A model generated the notes under the pieces. The model did not search any database. It had not been told where the DNA came from and saw nothing but the letters and a program-made list of their open reading frames with translations. Below, in pieces: positions 12,802 through 23,592 of a stretch of 64,000 bases of DNA; positions within the stretch are counted from its first letter, which is position 1; the number at the start of each line of letters is the position of its first letter. Source of the DNA: Protoeuglena noctilucae (lineage: Eukaryota > Chlorophyta > Pedinophyceae > Marsupiomonadales > Marsupiomonadaceae); NCBI GenBank assembly GCA_958009085.1, contig OY253677.1, forward strand, positions 558,001 through 622,000, written 5' to 3'. The position numbers and the translations under genes are program-made.

Positions 12802-13526
12802 AGAGCTGGCTGGGGGGGAGTTGGGGACGCGCACTTTTGCGCCGGGATGCGGAGCTGTGCCGTGCGACGCGCTTCTCTAGCCCTCAGTGTGGTGCTGGTG
12901 CCGTCGCGGGGATGGCGCAGCGTGGGCTTCGAGTTGAAAATGCTCGTGGCGGCAGACGCGCCTGACTGACAACGCTGCAGCTCCCTCTGCGAGCGGCGGG
13001 CGATCTCCGCCGCAATTTGCACGGTCCATAGACGGTGGAATTCCGGCATCAGCGATATCGCTGTCCGAAGGCCTGACCCGCCGGGTTGGAACGGGTTGCA
13101 TCTCTCTAATCTGTCTAACATCTCCGCCGAGTGAAGATCCCAATGAAGGGTCGGGAAGGGGGCGGACGAAGCGGGGACCCGGGGCGGGGGAGCGGCGCGG
13201 GGCCGGTGGGCTTTTCGACGCCATGGGTCTCCGATGTCGACTCCGACGGTGCGTGATTGTGCGTGATTGCCCGGTGCACGCGCTCCTCCTGCCGCCTGGA
13301 TGGTGCCGCGACGAGCGGGCGCGGCGAGCCGATCGCGTTGCCGTCGTGGTTGGGCGGGAGGCAGCGCACATCTGGACTCCTTGCAGCGCAGCTGGGGCGC
13401 GCCGGCTGGCCCGACATCCGCATCTGTTCGCACCATGCAGCCGTATTGCTTTCCGTTGCCCAGTGGAAGCGCTCGGTGGCCCGTCAGGTGTCCGGGCGGC
13501 TCATCCTGTCCAATGCCCTCCCGCAG
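12802..13526. other. Spacer between RPS9 and the membrane-protein gene
   Basis: No secure exon is visible. A plus-strand ATG in good context (CCATGG) at 13223 opens a frame that runs into the next gene and could be its start, with or without an intron, but the translated stretch up to 13520 does not look conserved. Confidence 0.35.
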
Positions 13527-16500
13527 CTTCCGACGTCGTGGAGAGCGAGCTGCAACTGGGCTACCTGCCTCCACCTGACGGTCATGATTTTGCCGCTGCG
13601 GTGCGGCACTGGCACGCGGCGGGCGTGGAGGCGGGGCTGTTCCAGGATGGGGCACCGGGGGTGCCGACGCTCCTGCTCGAGCGCGACAGGCTGCGGCGCG
13701 CGCGGCTTTCTGGAAGCCGCAGTAGGAGCAGGAGCCGCAGTCGGGGGCGCAGCCGGAGCGAAAGCGTGCCCCGCCGCGGAGGGGAGGAGCCCGCGACCCA
13801 ACCACGCGTGGACGAAGGGCTTGACGAGGAGGGCGCGCAGCAGGGCGAGGAAAGTCCCAGTCGAAGGGCTTTCCCCAGCGAAGAGCAGGCGAAGGGACCA
13901 TCGCTGCCGACGGCTCCGGAGCCCCAGACGTGGCCAGCCAAGGCGAGCCCGTGCGCGACCTGCGGCACGTGTCGCGCTGACCTATGTGCCCTGCTGTCGG
14001 CAACGTGGCGACACAGGAGCAGGAGCTCTCGTTTCGCAGGTCCAGGCCTCGCGGATGACGTTTCGCAGGCGCCTCGCCCAGCTCGTGGTGGACCTCACGC
14101 TCAAGGGGTGGGACCTCCGCATGGACACGCGCTTGAAGATTGCCATCCCCATGGCGGTCATGTGAGCTCGCCGGCCTCATGCAGCGCGTTGGGCTTGCGG
14201 CGATCCCCTCAGGCGCTCCCAGCACGCGATGCGGGCCTCGGACCTGCTACCTGTGACCGTTGCTGCTGCCCTGTGACATGGGGTGAGGGGCGAAGGTCAG
14301 CATTCATAAAGCCCGCCGACACCCCCCCATGCAGGGTCGTGTTTGGCCTCGTGAGCAACACGCGCGCCCACGCTGACCAGTTCCACTGCGACGACCTGAG
14401 GTCCCGCAGGCTGTGGGTCACGGCCGGGAGCGTGTCGTGCGAGGTGGCCTCGCGCATCAACATCGCGTGGATGTGCTTCCACACCAGCATGGACGTGGCC
14501 CGGCTGGTGCTGGCCCTCTTCCCGCAGACGCTCCCGCTCGCCATCCGGTGGCAGCCGTGGCTCACGGTCCTGCAGTTCATGGTGGTGTCGTACTACCACG
14601 GCATCGGCATCATGACGGGCCTCTTCACGCTCCTCATCCCCATGAAGCCCCCTCCCCAGTTCGACAACAAGTCGAGCGCCATCGTCTTCCAGTGGTGCGC
14701 CAGCCTGGTCATGATGGCCATCGGGTGCACCCTCTGGATCAACACGGGCATCCATATCTCCCCGTGGGTCGAGTGGGGCATGGCTTTCCTCACGGGCCTT
14801 CCCTACTGCGTCTCCCTATTCTGGTTCTGTTCCGTCATCCCTTCCTACCTCGACAGGCTCCCGGCAAACTTCCAGACCTGCTCCGACATCGACTACGCGG
14901 GCGCGGCCAGCGCTGCAATCATCTACCCTGCCACCTACCTCATCTTTTCCAAAATCTTCCACGGAGGCGTCGTCTCCGAAGTCAACACGGTAACGGCGGC
15001 GCCACGGCTTGAGGCATGTGCTTCTAGGCGGCTGGCGGAGGTGGCTTGGCGGCAGACCCACGCGTGGCGACCGCCCCTGTGCTGCAGCCGAACAACGGCC
15101 CGGTCGACAAGGCCGAGGGCCTCTACAAGGCGGCGTTCGGCATCGTTCTCTGCGCCGTCTTCTACGTGGTTGGCATGCTCATGGCCATGTACACACTCCT
15201 CCTGCCACCCGAGGGGCGGAACCTGACGCTGGCGGAGAGCATCATTCTATCCCCCTTCGCTCGGAGCCTCTTCATCGTCGTGGCCGCCCCCATGGCGTCC
15301 ATGGTGATGCGCAGCGCCACGCAGATATCGCAGTTCTCGCGGGATTTGATCCTCGGCGAGATCCTTCCCAAGGATGCCGCGCTGGCGGTGCTGGGCAACG
15401 TCACGCGGGCGGAACTGGCGGGCAAGAAGGGCTCGGAGTCCGATTCGGCCACGACCAGCGGCGCCGAGACCAACCGCGTGCGCCAAGTGTCAATAGACGG
15501 ACGTGAGCGCGAGGGTGTGGGCAGAAGTTCGGGACTCTGACTGGACTACACGGGGAGCACTGGATGCATAAACGAGATTCGGCGTGCCTGCTTGCAGGGC
15601 AACAGTACGCGGCGGTGCGGTACATGAAGCAGGTCGGCCGCGTGGCGGCGGTGGCCGTGGACGTGCCCGAGCTGTCGCGGCTGCTGGCGACACACGACGT
15701 GGCGGCTTGCGTGGACCTGGCGCACAAGGTGGACGTGCTGGTGGACGCCATCCTGGACCGCAGCCGCGCGCGGCGCATCGAGTCGGGGTCGCCGTCGATG
15801 GTGCTGGCGGTGGTGAACGCGGAGGGGGGGGTGGCGGACCCGGAGGAGAAGGGGCTGGTGAGGGGCGATGGGCGTGGGTGCGGGCTGGGGGTGGCAGTGG
15901 CAGGCAGGCTTGGGATGGGCAGTCCGCGAGGTGGCCAGTGATACGCTTGGATTGCCATGGATGCTGCTGTTCCACCGCATGACAGCTGGCCCGCGCCCTC
16001 GCGCCGCAGATCATCGCGGAGGCGCTGCACCTGGGTCTGCTGGACCTGTCGAGCGACCCGTCGTCGGCGAGCCTGCTGTCGCAGTCGCGGACGCTGCGGT
16101 GCCGCGCGGCGGTGGCGTCGTGCGACGCGGCGGTGGTGGTGACGGGGGTGAAGCGGCCCAACCTGCGGGTGCTGGGCCCGATCCAGGCCGTGCAGGGCAT
16201 CCTGGGGACCGTCACGCCAGGTGCGGGACACAGCGGGGGTGTCGTTGGCGGGGCGGGGATCGCGCAGCTGCCTGTGCCAGCGCGCAGCAGGCCATCGCCC
16301 AGCGCAAGGGTGCTGGAGCGCAATGCACCCCCGCAGGCCAGCTGTGCGTGTCGGCGCGGGCGTTCAAGATGCTGGGGGCGGACATCAAGGCGATGGCCAT
16401 GCCGCAGTCGGTGTTCTCGAAGGCCAAGCGATCGGAGACGGTGTACACGCTGCCGCTGGCGCAGGGGCCCACGGAGCCCACCGTCGCCAAGGTCGTACTG

Positions 16501-16581
16501 GCCCGCTCCATGAGCGGTAGCTTCGCAACGTCGTCTCAGCAGACGACATCGCGCATCCGTGTCCTCCCGCCGATGCATTAG
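13527..16581 (+). CDS. Unrecognised multipass membrane protein with an RS-rich N-terminal region
   Basis: I do not recognise the family. Exons 13527-13942, 14040-14161, 14335-14989, 15028-15502, 15598-15857, 16010-16220 and 16337-16581 join in phase to about 793 residues, the first exon being 5' incomplete. About eight hydrophobic segments are visible, including IAIPMAVMVVFGLVS, LQFMVVSYYHGIGIMTGLF, WCASLVMMAIGCTLWI, FLTGLPYCVSLFWFCSVI, AFGIVLCAVFYVVGMLMAMY and SLFIVVAAPMASMVM. They are followed by a roughly 270-residue soluble C-terminal region. The first exon has an Arg-Ser repeat (GSRSRSRSRSRGRSRS) and acidic Glu-rich sequence, and joins the rest only through a tentative GC donor at 13943. 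If that join is wrong, the protein starts at the ATG at 14055. A lineage-specific transporter, channel or receptor are all possible. Confidence 0.68.
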
Positions 16582-16762
16582 TTCTGAGGGACTGGAAGCA
16601 TTCTGGTCTCTCTGACGTTTGTGTAGCGCCACTAGCGCCTGTTGTGTTCCCATTGCGAAGCAGTCGCAAAACTCCCGTAATACTCTGTGATTTTGCCTGC
16701 TTTAAAGCGTGCTGAAACGGTCCACCGAAGTCCGCCTCGCTTTTTTATCACCAGCGCACTCA

Positions 16763-17325
16763 ATGGCGCGGTCAGCGGCGGGCAAGGCCCTTCACGAAGA
16801 GCTCCAGTCGAAGCTTGAGGAGTCCGGCGTGCTGGACCAGCTGAGCCAGCAGCTCCACGCGAGGCTGGTGGACTGTGGGTGGAAGGAGGTGTGTTCCTGG
16901 CGCGCTCCCGGATCTGTGCGGAGATTTGCTGGCGCACGTGCATAGTTCGTTGCTTTATCCACAGCAGATAGGTGCCCTTCCGCCCGCCAGGGGCGCCTTG
17001 ACGCTGCATCCTGCCGTCCTGTCCCCAGTCGATCAAGAACCGCTGTCGCGAGCTCATTAAGGCCAAGGGATTGTCAAAAGTCACCGTGGTAGACCTTGTG
17101 CAAGAAGTTACGCCCGCTGGGCGGGCTAGCGTGCCGCAAGCCATCAAGGCAAGTGCCGGGCACGCGCCAAGGTGCCTCGCAGCCCTGCAGCCGCGTCAGG
17201 CACGCGATCGATACCCCCTCGGAAGAGCCATGCACCTGCTGACGCCATCGCAGGCGGAGCTTCTGCAGCAGGTGAAGGCGGCGATCGAGTCGGCGCAGCA
17301 GCCCAAGGGCGAACCGCGTTCCTGA
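16763..17325 (+). CDS. ENY2: ENY2/SUS1, SAGA and TREX-2 subunit
   Basis: ENY2 is a small helical protein shared by the SAGA deubiquitinase module and the TREX-2 mRNA-export complex, acting in the nucleus and at nuclear pores. Three exons, 16763-16888, 17029-17148 and 17254-17325, join in phase to 105 residues (human 101). Family landmarks are [39 protein letters not shown] and [19 protein letters not shown] followed by a final helix [15 protein letters not shown]. The second intron (17149-17253) starts GCAAGT after AAG, another GC-AG intron. The gene is in tandem with the RMC1-like gene, only 82 bases from stop to start. Confidence 0.92.
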
Positions 17326-17407
17326 AACGATGCGACGCCCCTGACCTCCGCGCGACACCGCGAAACGATCTTCATCGACCCACGCGTGCGACGGGGCCGG
17401 CGGGACG

Positions 17408-20400
17408 ATGGCGCTCGCGCTGCAGGGGCCCGCGGGGCCAGGTTCGTCGTACCTGCGCGTGGCCGACGGCCCGTGCGCCTTCCCTTCCCCGACTCCCGAC
17501 GCTGCGGTGCCCTGGGATGACGCTGCGGGGCTCATTCTGGTTCTCCACGCGGGCCTCTCGTTCCTCCGCGCGTTCCGGGGCCCAGAAACTCCGTGGCCAT
17601 CCCGGCCTGCCCACGCATCTTTGCCCAGGCCCCCTAAGCCCTCGAAAGCTGCAGCGAGCGAGCGCCGGCATGGGCCCTCGCCTTCGCTTGACGACGCGGG
17701 CGGGGCCGCGAGTGCCGCAGAGGACGCGGGTGCCGGGCCAAGCTCAGCGGGCGTGAGTGCGCCTGGCACGGGCATGGAGGGAGCGGGGGTGGATGAAGCT
17801 GCGTCCGACGAGACAGCGCCGGTATTTTCCCTCTTGCTCGAGCCGGAGGCTCGCTTGGCGCCCACCGCAGCACAGCAGGCGACGCGACGGGTGTCGGGTG
17901 AGATGAGGTGCCATGGCATGGGGCGCGTGGTGCTGTGTCGCTCGCATCATTGCCCGGTACATTACATCATCGTTACGCGGAAACGGTCTCATGTGTGTTT
18001 GTCACCCTGCAGATGGCGACAGCAGCGCGTCAAGCACGGCAACCCTGGTTCGCCCACCCCTGTCAGGCATCGCCGTCAGCCGCACCCACGCACTCGTCGC
18101 GGTCTCCCGAACGGGCTCTCTTCACGTGGAAGTCCTCGTTAGGTCGCAGGGCCGTGCCATGCCCCGTGCGCGCATCACGATGCCTTGCGAGGGGGGCACG
18201 GTGTCACCTCAGCGCACGGGTACTGCAGCTGCACCGACGGTCCAGGCCATGTGCTGGGGTGGCGGCGGCGACTTGTGCATCGTGGCGGCGGAGGACATCG
18301 CCATGTACAGGTGCGGGGCGGGGTGGGTAGGGCGGGGTGAAATTGGGCGGGATGCGTGGTGCGGGGTGAGGCGGGGTGGGGTTCGGTGGGGTAGTGCAGC
18401 ATGGGCCATGCTGTTATCGTCACTGGTGATTGCCGTCCACCACAGTGACCTGGCGACCCCATCTGACAAGGCATGCGACTTTGGATGCTATCACCGCCCC
18501 CTGTTGCCCTCCACAGGATCGAGCACAGCCCGGTGGGTGTCGCCAAGCTGTGGGGCTTCAGAGAGAGAGTCCCATGGTGCAGAGTCTCGCATGCAGCAGG
18601 CGTGGTGTTCTTGGGATCATCGGCACACGCACCGGAGGGGAGGGGGGCCGAGGCGCGGGCGACGGGGGCGAGAGGTCAAGGGCACGTACGGGCCTTGGCT
18701 GTGATGCCGCATGGTGAGTGGGTGGGGTTAGTAACGCTGCATGTCTGTGTCTCAGTGCTCGCAGCGTCGTCTTTTCTCCCCGCCACTCTCACCCCGCCAC
18801 TATTGTCGCCCCGCCACTATCGTCGCCCCGCCCGCAGCCGCCCGGTGCCTCCACCCTCATAGACCAGCCTCCTCCGACGCGCGCCCCGTCCCCGCCACCA
18901 TCCCCCTCTCGCACGCCCTGTCAGGCATCACACCGAGCCCTGCTGGTGGAGATCCGCGTGACTCTACACACGCCACCGGTTACAACGGACACCACCGCAA
19001 CGGCTCCGTGTCTCTGCAAGAGCAGCCCAGTGGGGTTGGCAGCAACGATGATGGCCTGGAGCGCGGTATAAGCCTCGGCCTCACCTTCAGCGCCAACCTG
19101 GTGCCACCCGCAATGCCAGCAGTGCAGGCAATGCCAGCAACCACCTCGCCGCTCAGCCCGAGCCTGGGGTTGGACACCACGGCGCTTGCTTCGGAACCAA
19201 TGCCTCAGTCTGGGCATCAACCATGGCCCCAGCCATTTGCGTACCACGCGGGCCCGTCCCATGCCTCCCCGCCGCTGTTGGGCGATGCCGGTGCGGTGGA
19301 GGTGGCCCCGGGCATGCGCCTGCTCGCTGTCGAGGCCCACGTACGCCGCGGCTCCGTGTGCATGGCGTGCGTGGTGGATCGGGGCTCGCACGGGGTGTTC
19401 CTGACCACTTTCGACGCCTGGCAGGGCAAGGTGCAGTGCACGGGCGTCGTGCGACTGGACCCGCACCTCCCAAAGCAGCCTGGTACGCGCGGGGACTCTG
19501 CGGTGGGGCGCATTGCGTCTCCCCGGGTGGCTGCCTCACCGGTACAGCCTGCTGTGGCAGATGCCGCTGCAGCACTGGGCGATGCCCCAACACAGCAGGC
19601 CTCCACAGACCCTGTGCTGTCGGTAGCGCTCGTCTCAGCAGACCCCGTCTCAGGAGAGCCCGTCACGGCACTGCCCGTCTCAGCACAGAGAGATGCCCAG
19701 CCGCCCCGCAGCCCGGCCCCCTCGCGTGGCCCCGCCCGCACTTCCTTCAGTGCTGCCCCCGCTGCACTCGGCGCCCCGGGTGCCCCTCGATCCAAGCCCT
19801 CGTTAGAGCACTGGCTGGACATCGGGGCGTCGCCAGGCACACCGGATGGGGCCCGCGCACGCACGCCCTCCCTCAGCCGCCCCGCCACGCCCACCATCGA
19901 CACCCCCGTGCTGCACCTGCCGCCCACGCCGGACCCCGCCTGGGCCCCCGGGGCCTCGGATCTCTTCCCAAATGGGCCAGGGGCAGTCACGGGCCTCGAC
20001 AGCAGAGAGCTGGTGGGGACCGTCACAGGCGCTGCCCACACCCAGACCCCTGCATCAACTCTGCCACGTGCATCGGACCCCTCGCTGCGCCTGCGCGCCA
20101 GTCTGACCTTCCTGGACGGCCTGGTCGTCCTGGTCATGTCGCAGCCGGGCAATGCACCCGGACTCGTGATGGTGAGCGTGCTTGGGTGTCTGCCTGGGAC
20201 GAGCCACGGCCAACCAGGCCCCACTCTCTCACCAACAAACCCAAATGGGTTAGAATTTCCAAATGCTAAGTCGACCCTGCTCTCTGCCCTCCTTCACTCC
20301 TCCTCTTACTCCCTTGTCCCTCGCAGCTGTTCGACGACGGTGTGGCGCCCTCCCAGCTCCTCTGCGCCCCGCAGCCAGCGCTCCTATCCCTCCCCCGCCC

Positions 20401-23400
20401 ATCAGTTCTTAAATCAAGCTTAATAGAGGCGATGAAGAAGGACTCACGGCCATTGGTGCTGGGATCAGAGTCGCTGCCATTCGCGATGTCGCCGTCGGGC
20501 GCGGTGCTGTGCCCTGTGGCGGGGGTGGCGGCGCGCGTGTGCCTGGACCTGCGGGGGGTGTGGGGCGCCACGAGGTCCACGGCGGAGGCAGCTGGTGAGA
20601 GATAGTAAGGGATGAGCTGATTGGCAACAGTGCCAGAGGTAGCTTACCTACACCAGTGCCCTTTACCACCCCACTGACGCCCCATTCTCCCTCTACCCCG
20701 CAGGCTTCCTCCTGCGCCGCTCGCAGCCACTCCCGAGCCCAGCACTGCCACCCTCCGGCGCCGAACCCCACTCCCCTGCCCCGCCTCGCGTCGCTCATGA
20801 AACTCAGGACGGCCAAGCAGAGGTGTCGGGAGCTTTGGATTCAATCGTGGCCCGCGAAGCAACGGTGAATGGAATGGGAGACGAGGGGTTGGCGGCGAGG
20901 GGTGGCGGTGACAGGGGCTGGGCGGTGAACGGGGGTGGCGAGGAGGGTGGCGTGGCGGTGGGGGGCGAGTGGGGCTGGGTGGGGAGCATGGAGCATGACA
21001 CGCCTCGTGGGTTGCTGGTGACGATGCTGAGAGACATGCTGCAGAGGAGAGAGGGCATGGTGAGGGGTTGGAGGAGGTGGGGTGGGGTGGGGTGCGGGTG
21101 TCTTGGGCGAGTAGAGAGGTGGGGACTGGCCCATTTGCGAGTTATCAATCGGACCTCGTCAGGCGACCTCGTCAATCCCCCATGCCTCATACCAACCACT
21201 GACTGACTCGATTGCTAACATTGCCACCATCGCAACACTCCCCACCTCCCACCCCTCCCCCTCACCCCCCCCACCACAGGCCTCCCTGTCCCGCGTGTAC
21301 CGCCAGATCTGCAACGCGGCCAACTGGGCCCGCGACCACGCATCGCTGCTGGGGGCGGCCACGGTGCCCGTAGTCACGCCCGAGGAGATGCTCAGGGAGG
21401 TGTTCCAGTGGGTGCGGGCCCAGAGTGCCAGCCCATGGGTGAGAGGAGAGTGGGGGCTATGTAGAACATCAAGCATATCTGGCATATGTAGCATGCATAG
21501 CATATGTGCATGTTTGGAGTGTTCCAGTGGGTGCGGGCCCAGAGTGCCAGCCCATGGGTGAGAGGAGAGTGTAGTGGTGGAGCATGCTAACTAGGAGTTC
21601 TCCTACATTACCTCGGTTGCCACATGTTGACTCAGATGCCCTTCGTCCCTCCACCCCTTCACGTCCTCTGCCCGCAGTCCCACGGCGGCACGGCCATGCC
21701 GGTGGGATTGGTGTCCGGTGCCCCCGCCAGCCCCGCATCGGCGGCGAATGGCGTTATCTCTGACACCGCGGGGGTGCACGTGCGGGTGCATGACAGGACG
21801 TGGGTGCGGGAGGTGAGGGGTGGCATTGGGGGATGAGGGATGAGGGTGGGGGTGGGGTGCGTGAGGGGGTGTGGGTGCGGTTCCCCCCTTCTCATGACTG
21901 CATGACTGCGTTGCTCATTGCAACACAATGTCCTCACCCCCGCACCACTTCCCATGACTGCATTGGTCACTGTCCAGCTCTTACCCCCACCCCCACCCCT
22001 CCCCCCCCCTCTCCAGGCCAGCGCCCCCCCCACGGCCGCCCTGACATTGGAGGAGCGTGCAAGCAACTACCTCGCCTCTGCTCTATTGTCGTGGATCCAT
22101 GCTTGCCAGGTTTCAAGCATTCCCGTGTCCCCATCGATGGCCGTGGAGGCGGTCGAGCTGATGGCCCGGGGGGGGGGAGCAGGGGGCGGGGCAGGTGAAT
22201 GAAGGGAGGGGAGATGTACAGTATTTGATAATAACCAAATATTAATAATACTTACGTTTAGAAGTGTTGAGAGAAGTGGAGCTGATGGCCAGGGGGGGGA
22301 GCAGGGGGCGGGGCAGGTGAGGGTTGAGATGGGTGTGTGTGTGCGTGAATGGTTGGAGACTGTTAGAGTTGTAAGATGGGGAGGGTGATCGTGAAAGGTT
22401 TTGTAGCAAAGCGAGGCTGTGTCGATACCTCGATGCATAGCTCTCAGCAACCCCGTACCCTTTCACTCGTTTTCGCACCCTCAGATCCCCGCGCTCGTCT
22501 CTGCGGGCGGCGTCATGGCCCATCGCGCAGTGGCAGACTGCCTGATGGACCTGTGTCAGTCGGGGGCGTACCCGGCGGGGGCGGCTGTGGCAGCGCCGCT
22601 CTTCCACAGGTGTGAGGGGGGTGGGCGTTGTAATGGAATGTTTATGTTTATGTGTTACATGCACAGCCTTGTGCAGCATCGCTCATGCGCAGTTGAGACT
22701 GAGGTTGGCGAATGGTGGTCTATGCCTGTGCTTGCAACCTGTCCCACCATGCCAAGTGTTCGTAAGTATGCTTATGACATCAGTATTGACATGGATCGTA
22801 TAAACCAATAAACCATCGCCTATCTCCAACCCCCCCCCCCCCCCCCCACCTGGGCCAACACGCCAGGTGCTCACAATATGTTCATCATATGCTTATGCTG
22901 TTATGATAGCTATTTTATTGTCCCCCCCCCGCAGCCTGGGCCACCACGCCAGGTGTTGCGTGGCGCTGATCGCGGACGGCGATGTGTTGGGGGCGCTGAG
23001 GTACGCACGGCAGTGGGGAGTCACGACCGTGCCGCCCGAAGCGTATCTCAAGGTGGGAAATGCTCATTCATCTATATCTATGTATGGATATTGATGATAA
23101 AGGGATCGATCACTTTATTTATGTATGCCCCTGCCTGTCCCCCATCCCTCTACACCCCTCGCAGCCATGCTCCTTGCAACCCCACCAGTCCCATTGCCCC
23201 CCCTAACCACATCCATTGCAACCCCATCGATCCTCATCTTCCCCTCACGCCCCACATGCACAGGCCATCGACGGCATCTCTGACCCCATGACCCGCGCCT
23301 CCGTCCAGCGTTTCTTCGCCGACCATCTGCGGGGATCGGACGCCGCTGTGGGGCGACTGTGGGCGGCCGTGTCTGCTCCCACGCGCATGCCACCACGCAA

Positions 23401-23419
23401 CCCCATGGCCAGGCCGTGA
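17408..23419 (+). CDS. RMC1: RMC1/Mic1-like protein (regulator of the MON1-CCZ1 Rab7 exchange factor)
   Basis: RMC1 supports the MON1-CCZ1 complex in late endosome and autophagy traffic. Exons are 17408-17897, 18013-18310, 18517-18713, 18838-20171, 20327-20594, 20704-21059, 21280-21438, 21678-21812, 22017 to about 22194, 22485-22609, 22935-23052 and 23264-23419, about 1,270 residues. The C-terminal Mic1-like helices are the best evidence: NYLASALLSWIHACQVSSIP, VMAHRAVADCLMDLCQSGAY and DVLGALRYARQWGVTTVPPE. The N-terminal part suggests a beta-propeller (LSGIAVSRTHALVAVSRTG). Human RMC1 is about 657 residues; the excess is mostly a low-complexity Pro/Ser/Ala insert encoded by exon 4. Exon 9 ends in a G homopolymer and its donor phase (1) does not match exon 10 (0), so that junction or the base count is wrong. 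Introns 7, 9 and 10 contain copies of adjacent exon edges. Confidence 0.7.
21519..21571 (+). repeat. Intronic copy of RMC1-like exon 7 end plus donor
   Basis: These 53 bases repeat 21400-21452 exactly as far as I can read. They include the last 39 coding bases and the GTGAGAGG donor. The copy starts 119 bases downstream. Confidence 0.92.
22278..22320 (+). repeat. Intronic copy of RMC1-like exon 9 end plus donor
   Basis: This copies 22154-22198, covering GAGCTGATGGCC, the G run and GGGGCGGGGCAGGTGA. The G run is two bases shorter and one base differs. Confidence 0.85.
22849..22869 (+). repeat. Intronic copy of RMC1-like exon 11 start
   Basis: This matches the first 21 bases of exon 11 (22935-22955) with one difference, and is likewise preceded by a C tract at 22831-22848. 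Confidence 0.75.
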
Positions 23420-23592
23420 CACGTAGCCTTGGCACAGACTGGCTGTTGCCAGTTATACACTGACACTTGTGTTCGTTGTTCATGTAGTACACACACTAGT
23501 GACGACGGACGCCTTGAAACCGGTGACAGCGACACGAGCGAGTCATGTTACGCGTATTCAAATGCCGATGGCAACACATTGCAAGTGACTAG

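Noticed and set aside
11868-14225. 785-codon minus-strand open frame
   Set aside because: It runs antisense through the RPS9 exons and the start of the next gene. Long antisense frames are common at this GC content, and the peptide is Arg/Pro/Ala-rich with no family features.
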